23,573 bases of DNA from an uncultured Collinsella sp. (GTDB lineage: Bacteria; Actinomycetota; Coriobacteriia; Coriobacteriales; Coriobacteriaceae), in the NCBI GenBank assembly GCA_900541185.1, contig UQIQ01000032.1, positions 1 to 23,573 on the forward strand, in the 5' to 3' direction. The position numbers and the translations under genes are program-made. Positions 14,504-21,225 of the stretch are shown here, one piece after another. How positions within the stretch are numbered: the stretch's first letter is position 1; every line of letters begins with the position of its first letter. The notes under the pieces are model-generated. The model had not been told where the DNA came from, did not search any database, and saw only the letters and a list, made by a program, of their open reading frames with translations.

Positions 14504-15652
14504 GTGTCGGAAAATAGGGATTACTACGAGGTGCTTGGCGTCGACAAGGATGCCGACGCGCGGACGATTAAGCGCGCGTTTCTAAAGAAGGCCCGTACCG
14601 TACACCCGGACGTTTCGGACGACCCCGAGGCCGAGGCCAAGTTCAAAGAGCTCAACGAGGCATATTCCGTTCTTTCCGATGAGCAGAAGCGTGCTAACTA
14701 CGACCGTTACGGCATTGCCGACGGCCCTGGTGGTTCGGGCTACGTCGACATTAACGATATCTTTGGCGGCATGGGCATGGACGACCTCTTCTCGTCGTTC
14801 TTTGGCGGCGGTGCCGGCGGTGGCGCCCGAAATCGCCGTGAGCGTCGTCGCGGCCGCGACATGGCCATCTCCCTTTCGGTGACGCTCGAGGAGGCGGCAC
14901 TCGGGTGCAAAAAGACGATCAGCTATGACCGCCTTGCTCCCTGTGAGGATTGCAATGGCACCGGTAGGGCCGAGGGCGCGCAGGAAAAGCAGTGCAGCCG
15001 CTGCCACGGCACGGGCTATGTCACGACGGTCCAGCGTTCGTTCCTGGGCCAGGTTCAGTCCTCTTCGCCTTGTCCCGACTGCCACGGCGAGGGCACGGTC
15101 ATCGATCATCCCTGCGAGACCTGCGACGGTCAGGGCCGCACGCCTTCGCATGAAAAGATCGACATCGATATCCCCGCCGGCGTTTCGACCGGTCGCCAGC
15201 TGCGCGTGAGCGGCTTTGGCGAGGCTGGCCTTCGCGGCGAGCCCTCGGGCGACCTGATCGTCAACGTGCGCGTCGCCGACCACGAGCGTTTTAAGCGCAA
15301 CGGTGACGACCTGTACCTCGTGAGCGATATTTCGATTGCGCAGGCAGCGCTCGGCTGCGAGATCGAGGTCGAGGGCATTATGCCCGATGAGGTCGTCAAG
15401 GTGACGGTCCCTGCTGGTACACAGTACGGCGACACCGTGAGCGTCAATAATTACGGCATGCCGCGCATTGGCGGTGGCGGTTCGCGTGGTCGCCTGATCG
15501 TGCAACTGCGCGTGGTCGTTCCCACCAATCTTTCCAATAAGCAACACGAGCTGCTCCGTGCTTTTGCCGATGAGATGGGCGATGACGTCGCTTCCGGTAA
15601 GAAGTCGGTGACCGACCGTATCAAGAGTGCCCTCGACGATATCCTCGATTAA
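14504..15652 (+). CDS. dnaJ: Chaperone protein DnaJ (full length)
   Basis: DnaJ delivers unfolded proteins to DnaK and stimulates its ATPase. The 382-residue protein has all standard parts: J domain (residues 6-70, HPD at 34-36), Gly/Phe-rich linker (74-108), domain I with four zinc motifs (starting Cys147, Cys164, Cys190, Cys204), domain II (about 258-335) and a C-terminal dimerisation helix. GTG at 14504 is preceded by GAAGGA (14491-14496), 7 bases away, and the family N-terminus begins there. It is the neighbour of the membrane-type DnaJ at 13319, and mtaB begins 9 bases after its stop, so it probably heads the mtaB-phoH-ybeY-dgkA-era-recO run. Confidence 0.96.
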   Translation: MSENRDYYEVLGVDKDADARTIKRAFLKKARTVHPDVSDDPEAEAKFKELNEAYSVLSDEQKRANYDRYGIADGPGGSGYVDINDIFGGMGMDDLFSSFFGGGAGGGARNRRERRRGRDMAISLSVTLEEAALGCKKTISYDRLAPCEDCNGTGRAEGAQEKQCSRCHGTGYVTTVQRSFLGQVQSSSPCPDCHGEGTVIDHPCETCDGQGRTPSHEKIDIDIPAGVSTGRQLRVSGFGEAGLRGEPSGDLIVNVRVADHERFKRNGDDLYLVSDISIAQAALGCEIEVEGIMPDEVVKVTVPAGTQYGDTVSVNNYGMPRIGGGGSRGRLIVQLRVVVPTNLSNKQHELLRAFADEMGDDVASGKKSVTDRIKSALDDILD

Positions 15653-15661
15653 GGAGCCCGC

Positions 15662-16954
15662 GTGCTCGCACCCCATATTTCCGTCGTCAACCTCGGCTGC
15701 CGCGTCAACCGGGTTGAGTCTGACCGTATCACTGCCGATCTTATGCGCCTGGGCTTTGCTATTGTGGATCCCCAGGATGCCGATCTGATCGTCATTAACA
15801 CCTGTGCCGTTACGGGCGAGGCCGAGGCCAAGACCCGTAAGGCCGTCCGTCATGCGCTGGCCCATCCTAACGACCCTTACGTGGTCGTAACCGGCTGCGT
15901 CGTCAACCTGCATCCCGAGGAGCTGTTGGAGCTTTCGGATCGCGTGATCGCCGAACCGTCCAAGATTGACGTCGCCGAGCGCGTCTGCGAGGTGCTGGGC
16001 GTTGAGTCCGATAGCGTTCCCGCCTGCAGCGATGGCGAGGTGGTCGATGCGCTCGGTCGCTCTCGCCTGGGCGTGAAGATTCAGGATGGCTGCAACCATC
16101 GCTGCACCTATTGCATTGTGTGGAAGGCTCGCGGCCCCGAGCGTTCCGTGCCCGTCGAGTCCGTGCTCGAGCAAGTTCGCGAGGCCCAGGAGGCCGGCGT
16201 GCCCGAGGTGGTGCTGACCGGTGTGAACCTGGGTGCCTACGATGGCAAGAGCGCGACCGACGAGCATGTCGAAATCGATGAGCTGCTCGAGGCCATCATG
16301 GAGCGCACGTCTATTCCGCATGTGCGCATTTCCTCGGTCGAGCCCATGGATATCTCTGAGCGCCTGCTTAAGGTTATGGCGCGCTATCCGCAGCGCATCG
16401 CCCCGTTTTTGCACCTGCCCGTGCAGTCCGGCTGCACGGCGACCCTGCATCGCATGGGCCGCCCCTATAGCGCCGAGGCCTTCGAGGACACGGTGCGCAT
16501 GATTCGCGCCAACCTGCCGCAGGCGTCCCTTTCGTGCGACGTTATCGTCGGTTTTCCCGGTGAGACGGACGAGGAATTCGAGGAGTCGCTGGCGCTGTGC
16601 CGCCGTGTGGGTTTCTCGCGTATGCACGTGTTCCGCTACAGCAAGCGTCCCGGCACCCTTGCTGCCGAGATGCCCGGCCAGGTGCCGCCCGAGGTTATGG
16701 CCGAGCGCAGCCGCCGTATGCGGGCCGCCGCACAGGAGCTCGCCATTGCCGACGCTCGTCGTCGCGTGGGCACGGTCGAGCGTGCCGTGCTCGAGTATGG
16801 TGACAACCTGACGCTCGGCTCGTTCCATCATGCCCGTCTTGACGATACCTGTGGACTTACAGCCCCGTGCCTGCTCGATGTTGCTATCATCGGAGTCGAT
16901 GATTCCGGCTTGGTCCATGCACGCAGGGAGGTTCATGGAAGCCTCGAAGATTAG
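15662..16954 (+). CDS. mtaB: tRNA t6A37 methylthiotransferase MtaB
   Basis: MtaB adds a methylthio group to N6-threonylcarbamoyladenosine at position 37 of ANN-decoding tRNAs. The 430-residue protein has the N-terminal methylthiotransferase domain with three cluster cysteines (Cys13 in NLGCRVN, Cys48 in NTCAVTG, Cys79 in TGCVVN) and the radical SAM domain with CNHRCTYC (Cys144, Cys148, Cys151). The NLGCRVN start and position downstream of dnaJ favour MtaB over MiaB or RimO. Residues after the last radical SAM cysteine read IVWKARG, where relatives often have IIPxxRG. The C-terminal TRAM-like part is weakly conserved. GTG at 15662 has AAGGAG (15651-15656) upstream. Its end overlaps phoH by 20 bases. 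Confidence 0.92.
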   Translation: MLAPHISVVNLGCRVNRVESDRITADLMRLGFAIVDPQDADLIVINTCAVTGEAEAKTRKAVRHALAHPNDPYVVVTGCVVNLHPEELLELSDRVIAEPSKIDVAERVCEVLGVESDSVPACSDGEVVDALGRSRLGVKIQDGCNHRCTYCIVWKARGPERSVPVESVLEQVREAQEAGVPEVVLTGVNLGAYDGKSATDEHVEIDELLEAIMERTSIPHVRISSVEPMDISERLLKVMARYPQRIAPFLHLPVQSGCTATLHRMGRPYSAEAFEDTVRMIRANLPQASLSCDVIVGFPGETDEEFEESLALCRRVGFSRMHVFRYSKRPGTLAAEMPGQVPPEVMAERSRRMRAAAQELAIADARRRVGTVERAVLEYGDNLTLGSFHHARLDDTCGLTAPCLLDVAIIGVDDSGLVHARREVHGSLED

Positions 16955-17921
16955 ACTTACCGTTCCCGAGGGAATTGATCCCTCGCGCGTTTTGGGCGCC
17001 GGCGACGGCGTCCTTCGTGCGCTCGAGAGCTTGGTTCGCGCTCATGTGGTCGCCCGTGGCGATAGCATCGCCGTGAGCGGCGACCCGGACGAGGTCGAAC
17101 TCGTGGCGCGCTTTTTCGAGCACGCTTTTCGCGAGGCGGCCGCCGGGCGCACGCTGTCTGCCGACGATGTCTCTCGCTGCCTGGCTGTCTTGCGCGACGG
17201 TGAGCACGAGGCTACGTCGCTTCGCGATGACGTGCTGCTTTCGTATCGCGGCCGCGTCATTCGCCCCAAGACGCTCGGGCAAAAGCGCTATGTGGATGCC
17301 ATCCGCTCGCATACCATCACGTTTGGCTTGGGTCCTGCCGGTACCGGTAAGACCTATCTGGCCATGGCGCTCGCCGTTGCCGCGCTCAAGCGTCACGAGG
17401 TGGGCCGTCTGATCTTGACACGTCCGGTTGTCGAGGCGGGGGAGAACCTGGGCTTTTTGCCCGGTACCCTTGAGGAAAAGATCGATCCCTACATGCGTCC
17501 GCTCTACGATGCCCTTTTTGACATGATGGATCGCGAGCGCACCGATGAGCTTATGGAGCGCGGCGTGATTGAGATCGCCCCGCTTGCCTACATGCGCGGC
17601 CGCACGCTGAGCGATGCTTTCGTGGTGCTCGACGAGGCGCAAAATACCACGCCCGAGCAGATGAAGATGTTCCTGACGCGCCTGGGCTTCAACTCCAAGT
17701 TTGTGATTACCGGCGACCTGAGTCAGCGCGACCTGGTGGGTCGTCGTGGTGGTTTGGCCGATGTCGAGAAGATTTTGGGCCGTGTCGACGATGTCGCATT
17801 TTCGCACCTGGAGCGCGCCGACGTGGTGCGCCATGCCTTGGTGGGACGTATCGTCGAGGCATATGATGCTTATGATGACGTGCGCGAGCAGCGCCCGCGC
17901 GACCGAAAGGAGTCCCGTTGA
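16935..17921 (+). CDS. phoH: PhoH-family ATPase (PhoH-like, YbeZ type)
   Basis: PhoH/YbeZ proteins are cytosolic P-loop ATPases linked to RNA and ribosome metabolism and act with YbeY. The 328-residue protein has a KH-like N-terminal region (to about residue 95), Walker A GPAGTGKT (133-140), LTRPVVEAGENLGFLPG (161-177), Walker B VVLDEAQN (230-237) and the ITGDLSQ motif. ATG at 16935 is preceded by GGGAGG at 16926-16931 with a short 3-base spacer; an in-frame ATG at 16917 would add six residues but would place that site inside the gene. The start lies within the end of mtaB and the end overlaps ybeY, so translation is probably coupled. Confidence 0.94.
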   Translation: MEASKIRLTVPEGIDPSRVLGAGDGVLRALESLVRAHVVARGDSIAVSGDPDEVELVARFFEHAFREAAAGRTLSADDVSRCLAVLRDGEHEATSLRDDVLLSYRGRVIRPKTLGQKRYVDAIRSHTITFGLGPAGTGKTYLAMALAVAALKRHEVGRLILTRPVVEAGENLGFLPGTLEEKIDPYMRPLYDALFDMMDRERTDELMERGVIEIAPLAYMRGRTLSDAFVVLDEAQNTTPEQMKMFLTRLGFNSKFVITGDLSQRDLVGRRGGLADVEKILGRVDDVAFSHLERADVVRHALVGRIVEAYDAYDDVREQRPRDRKESR

Positions 17922-18427
17922 GTGTATTGATCAGCAACGATGCCGAGCTCGATACGCTGCTCGATGCCCAGGAGGTGGAGCACATCTGCGAGGTTGTGCT
18001 TGCCGCCGAGGGCGTTGAGCGTGAAGTCGAGATTTCCCTTTCGTATGTCGACGAGGACGAGATGCACGAGCTCAACCACGAGTGGCGCGGTATCGACCGC
18101 ACCACCGATGTGCTCTCGTTTGAATGCGACTCGGCCTTTGACGAGGATATTCCCGCCGACGAGACGCTCGAGCTCGGCGATATCATCTTGGCCCCGCAGG
18201 TTATTGCCCGTCAGGCCCCCGGTTTTGGCAATAGCTCCGCTGACGAGTGTCGTCTGATGCTCGTACACGGCATGCTGCACTTGCTGGGCTATGACCATAT
18301 CGAGGACGACGAGGCCGAGGTCATGGAGGCCCGCGAGGACGCCATCCTGCGCGATCTGGCGTTCGAGCGCGGCGAGGACCCCAAGCTAGTCCACGTCGGC
18401 CCCATCACCAACCACGCCCACGACTAG
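17918..18427 (+). CDS. ybeY: Endoribonuclease YbeY (rRNA maturation factor)
   Basis: YbeY is a zinc-dependent endoribonuclease needed for 16S rRNA 3'-end maturation and ribosome quality control. The 169-residue protein has LNHEWRGIDRTTDVLSF (residues 52-68) and the metal motif HGMLHLLGYDH, with His117, His121 and His127 as zinc ligands. The start is TTG at 17918, overlapping the phoH stop as TTGA; AAAGGAG at 17906-17912 lies 5 bases upstream and supports it. The phoH-ybeY-dgkA-era order is the classical arrangement. A rare start codon with 4-base overlap suggests output tied to phoH translation. Confidence 0.95.
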   Translation: MSVLISNDAELDTLLDAQEVEHICEVVLAAEGVEREVEISLSYVDEDEMHELNHEWRGIDRTTDVLSFECDSAFDEDIPADETLELGDIILAPQVIARQAPGFGNSSADECRLMLVHGMLHLLGYDHIEDDEAEVMEAREDAILRDLAFERGEDPKLVHVGPITNHAHD

Positions 18428-18436
18428 GAGCCGTCT

Positions 18437-18814
18437 ATGATTCCCGGATCGAACAAGGACCATCCGTCCTTCTTAAAGTCGTTTTCCTACGCCATGGAGG
18501 GCTTCGTTACCGCCGTCAAGACCGAGCGCAACATCAAGGTCATGCTCGTGGCGGGCGTGTGCACCGTCATTGCCGGCTGTATCGTGGGCCTCGACATTGC
18601 CGAGTGGGGCACGATTATCATCTGTTGTGGCCTGGTGATTCACGGCGAGCTGTGCAACACCGCTATGGAGGCTATCGTCGACCTAGCGACCCAGGAGCTC
18701 CATCCGCTGGCCAAGCGTGCGAAGGACATCGCCGCCGCCTCTGTTTACATTCTTTCCATCACCGCCGCAATTGTGGGCGTGCTGGTATTTGCCCACGCGC
18801 TCGGCTTTATTTAG
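18437..18814 (+). CDS. dgkA: Diacylglycerol/undecaprenol kinase family membrane protein
   Basis: Members phosphorylate undecaprenol (Gram-positive type) or diacylglycerol at the inner membrane. The 125-residue protein has a soluble N-terminal amphipathic part with ERN at 30-32, three hydrophobic helices (about 34-51, 56-71 and 101-121), the signature NTAMEAIVD (74-82, catalytic Glu78) and KRAKDIAAASV. The size fits. In this lineage undecaprenol is the likelier substrate, recycling the cell-wall lipid carrier, but the sequence alone does not decide it. ATG at 18437 has AGGAG (18426-18430) overlapping the ybeY stop, spacer 6. era starts 12 bases after the stop. Confidence 0.92.
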   Translation: MIPGSNKDHPSFLKSFSYAMEGFVTAVKTERNIKVMLVAGVCTVIAGCIVGLDIAEWGTIIICCGLVIHGELCNTAMEAIVDLATQELHPLAKRAKDIAAASVYILSITAAIVGVLVFAHALGFI

Positions 18815-18826
18815 AAAGGGATTCCC

Positions 18827-19894
18827 ATGTCCGACAATATGCAGTCTGCCGATGAGATTTTGGACGACGAGTCCCTGGACGCGGTGGATACCGAGGAGCT
18901 CGAGGAAGTCGAGGAGTTCGACCCGTTTGAGGGCATGAGCGATGAGGAGCTCGACGCCCTGTGCGACGAGGACGACAACCTCGCGGGCTTTGGCGACGTG
19001 GAGCCCGGTTTCCGCAGCGGCTTTGTGGCCCTGGTCGGTCGTCCCAACGCCGGCAAGTCTACGCTGCTCAACGCCTGCTATGGCAAGAAGGTCGCCATCA
19101 CTTCGCCGGTGGCCCAGACGACCCGCCGCCGCATGCGCGCCGTCGTCAACCGTCCCGGCTACCAGCTGGTCTTTGTCGATACCCCGGGTATTCATAAGCC
19201 CAAGGACGGCCTGGGATCCGAGCTCAACAAGAGCGCGCTGTTCGAGCTGAACGATGTTGATGTCGTCGCGTTTTTGATTGATGCCACCAAACCGATCGGC
19301 AGGGGAGACGCCTGGGTTGCCGAGCGCGTCAGATGCGCCCGTTGCAAGAAGGTCCTGGTGCTCACTAAGGCCGATGAGGCCGACCCCGCACAGGTCATGG
19401 AGCAGCTCAAGGCAGCCCACGAGCTCATGGAATATGACGACGAGATCGTGACGTCGTCGGTCAAGAACTTCAACGTCGATGCCTTTATAGAGACCGTTGC
19501 GCACTTTTTGCCCGAGGGTCCGCGTTGGTTCCCCGAGGACATGGGTACCGACGCTTCCGATGAGACGCTCGTTGCCGAGTTTGTGCGCGAGAAGGTCTTG
19601 CGCCGCACCCGTGATGAGATTCCGCACTCCGTTGGCGTGATCTGCGATGCGCTCGAGCAGACCAAGAAGGTGCTGCGCGTGCACGCCACCATTTACGTCG
19701 AGCGCGAGGGCCAAAAGGGCATCATCATCGGTAAGGGCGGCGAGATGATCAAGCATATCGGTATCGACGCCCGTCGCGATCTTGAGCGCATCTTTGGCAC
19801 GCAGGTCTTTTTGGAGCTGGACGTGAAGGTCAAGGCCGGCTGGCGTGACGACGAGGCCCAGATTCGCCGCTTTGGCTACAACGCCGAGGACTAA
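18827..19894 (+). CDS. era: GTPase Era with long acidic N-terminal extension
   Basis: Era binds the 3' end of 16S rRNA and checks 30S assembly. At 355 residues it is about 55 longer than usual. Residues 1-60 contain 26 Asp/Glu and no Lys or Arg. The standard protein begins near GFRSGFVALVG (61-71), with G1 GRPNAGKST (71-79), G2 SPVAQTT, G3 DTPG, G4 TKAD (Thr in place of the usual Asn) and a C-terminal KH domain with IIIGKGGEMIKHIG. The start is well supported: AAAGGG (18815-18820) lies 6 bases before ATG 18827, so the extension is probably translated. recO starts 9 bases after the stop, the common era-recO pair. Confidence 0.95.
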   Translation: MSDNMQSADEILDDESLDAVDTEELEEVEEFDPFEGMSDEELDALCDEDDNLAGFGDVEPGFRSGFVALVGRPNAGKSTLLNACYGKKVAITSPVAQTTRRRMRAVVNRPGYQLVFVDTPGIHKPKDGLGSELNKSALFELNDVDVVAFLIDATKPIGRGDAWVAERVRCARCKKVLVLTKADEADPAQVMEQLKAAHELMEYDDEIVTSSVKNFNVDAFIETVAHFLPEGPRWFPEDMGTDASDETLVAEFVREKVLRRTRDEIPHSVGVICDALEQTKKVLRVHATIYVEREGQKGIIIGKGGEMIKHIGIDARRDLERIFGTQVFLELDVKVKAGWRDDEAQIRRFGYNAED

Positions 19895-19903
19895 GGACGC
19901 GCG

Positions 19904-20659
19904 GTGCGCATGGCAGGCTCCCGGACATATCGCACGAAAGTGCTCGTGCTCGATAAGACTAAGCTCAAAGAGACCGACCTGATCTTGACGATGCTTGACG
20001 AGCGGGGGCGGCAGGTTCGTGCCGTGGCAAAGGGCGCCCGCAAACCCGGCGGACGCCTGGCTGCGCGCTGCGAGCTGTTCTGTACGGTCGATATGCTGCT
20101 TGCACATGGACGGTCACTCGACGTGGTTTCCCAGGCCGAGCTTATGGAGGCGCCGCTCGGCGCTGCGCCCGATTACGAGACGACTTGCGCCGCAAGCGCG
20201 ATCGCCGAGGTCGCACGCGTGTGCTCGTTCGAGGACGCCGAGGACCCGTTTACCTTTGCCATTACGCAACGGGCGCTTACCCTGGTCGGCAGCGGGCTCG
20301 ACGCTGCGCATATGGATTTACTTGTGGCGGCATATGTCTTTAAGCTGCTGTCGCACGTTGGCTATCGACCAGATTTTTCGGCCTGCGTGCTGTGCGGAGA
20401 CCCCATGCTGTCGTATTTTTCACCACAGGCGGGCGGGCTCATGTGCGGATCGTGCGCGTCGAGCGTTCCGGGTGCCGAGCTGGTATCGACTGGTGAGGTC
20501 GCATGGCTTCGCGCCCTCATGTCCATGACCTTCGATGCGCTCATGGCCGAGCGAATCGACCCGCATACGGCGGCATTCTTGCTCGGGCTTTCGCATGTTT
20601 GGGCTGCGACGCACACCGATCAGCGCCTCCGTGCGATGGAATTCATGTTGGGTCGGTGA
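19904..20659 (+). CDS. recO: DNA repair protein RecO
   Basis: RecO works with RecF and RecR to load RecA on SSB-coated gaps. The 251-residue protein has the N-terminal OB-fold start (YRTKVLVLDKTKLKETDLIL), the KGARKPGGRLAA segment, a helical middle, and a C-terminal four-cysteine zinc site (Cys161, Cys164, Cys181, Cys184). GTG at 19904 has AAGGA (19893-19897) 6 bases upstream; ATG at 19910 is possible but 12 bases away. It ends the dnaJ-to-recO run. I see no terminator between recO and rpsO. Confidence 0.94.
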   Translation: MRMAGSRTYRTKVLVLDKTKLKETDLILTMLDERGRQVRAVAKGARKPGGRLAARCELFCTVDMLLAHGRSLDVVSQAELMEAPLGAAPDYETTCAASAIAEVARVCSFEDAEDPFTFAITQRALTLVGSGLDAAHMDLLVAAYVFKLLSHVGYRPDFSACVLCGDPMLSYFSPQAGGLMCGSCASSVPGAELVSTGEVAWLRALMSMTFDALMAERIDPHTAAFLLGLSHVWAATHTDQRLRAMEFMLGR

Positions 20660-20683
20660 TGATGCGCAGGGGCGGGCTGCTTG

Positions 20684-20692
20684 TGGTAACAT
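20684..20692 (+). promoter_or_regulatory. Putative extended -10 promoter of rpsO
   Basis: TGG followed by TAACAT (20687-20692) resembles an extended -10 element 25 bases after the recO stop. No good -35 box is seen. The start would be near 20699, giving a leader of about 99 bases. Confidence 0.4.
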
Positions 20693-20707
20693 ATCGGCCT
20701 GTTGGTA

Positions 20708-20777
20708 CCTCGACCTTGGTTGCTCGCTCCACCGGCGGCTTCCCAGTCCGAGGCGAATCGAGTCGCCCGATGGCGAC
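20708..20777 (+). promoter_or_regulatory. Structured rpsO leader (candidate S15 autoregulatory RNA)
   Basis: The leader holds a perfect hairpin GTCGCC (20762-20767), loop CGAT, GGCGAC (20772-20777), ending 8 bases before the AAAGG ribosome binding site. A longer-range stem CCTCG (20708-20712) with CGAGG (20749-20753) could enclose the rest. S15 represses its own mRNA through leader structures in several phyla, so a regulatory role is likely by analogy but not shown. Confidence 0.4.
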
Positions 20778-20797
20778 GCAAAACGAAAGGTGAAACA

Positions 20798-21076
20798 ATG
20801 ACTGTTTCCAAAGAGCGCAAGGCGGAGCTGACTGCCCAGTTCGGTAACACCCCGGTCGACACCGGCAACCCCAAGGTTCAGGTCGCCATCCTGTCCGAGC
20901 GCATCAAGGAGCTGACCGAGCACATGAAGTCCCACCAGAAGGACTTCCACACCCGTCGTGGCCTGCTCATGCTCGTCGGCCGTCGTCGTCGTCTTCTCTC
21001 CTACATCAAGAAGAACGACATCGTCGAGTACCGTGAGCTCATCAAGGCTCTGGGCATCCGCGACAACATCCAGTAG
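20798..21076 (+). CDS. rpsO: 30S ribosomal protein S15
   Basis: S15 binds the central domain of 16S rRNA and contacts the 50S subunit. The 92-residue protein has the family signature: GNPKVQVAILSERIKELTEH, then KSHQKDFHTRRGLLMLVGRR and RRLLSYIKKND. ATG at 20798 has AAAGG (20786-20790) 7 bases upstream; upstream in-frame codons to 20702 do not resemble S15. A leader of about 100 bases with a hairpin just before the ribosome binding site suggests autoregulation. It is followed by its own terminator and then pnp, the classic rpsO-pnp pair. Confidence 0.97.
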   Translation: MTVSKERKAELTAQFGNTPVDTGNPKVQVAILSERIKELTEHMKSHQKDFHTRRGLLMLVGRRRRLLSYIKKNDIVEYRELIKALGIRDNIQ

Positions 21077-21091
21077 GATTTGTACATGCTA

Positions 21092-21122
21092 AGAGCGTCC
21101 TGCGCAGCGGGGCGCTCTTTTT
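21092..21122 (+). terminator. Rho-independent terminator between rpsO and pnp
   Basis: AGAGCGTCC (21092-21100) pairs with GGGGCGCTCT (21109-21118) over 9 base pairs, one of them G:U, with an 8-9 base loop, followed by TTTTT (21118-21122). Confidence 0.9.
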
Positions 21123-21189
21123 GTGTAAGGGCGCGAACAATCACGCTCTGAAGCGTGGCGGGGGCAGGGGGCCCGCGTCACATGAGAAG

Positions 21190-21212
21190 CCCGCAGGCAA
21201 GGGGTCTGCGGG
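21190..21212 (+). promoter_or_regulatory. Hairpin just before the pnp ribosome binding site
   Basis: CCCGCAG (21190-21196) and CTGCGGG (21206-21212) form a perfect 7-bp stem with a 9-base loop, directly before AAAGGAG (21215-21221). In enterobacteria pnp is autoregulated through a leader stem cut by RNase III; a similar role here is only an analogy. The rest of the 21123-21225 gap is G-rich and I find no clear promoter in it. Confidence 0.45.
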
Positions 21213-21225
21213 GTAAAGGAGAACA

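Noticed and set aside
14582..16936. Long open frame on the - strand opposite dnaJ and mtaB (784 codons)
   Set aside because: It is antisense to two well-supported genes, its protein is low-complexity His/Gly/Ala/Leu-rich with no recognisable motif, and such frames are expected from G/C-rich third codon positions.
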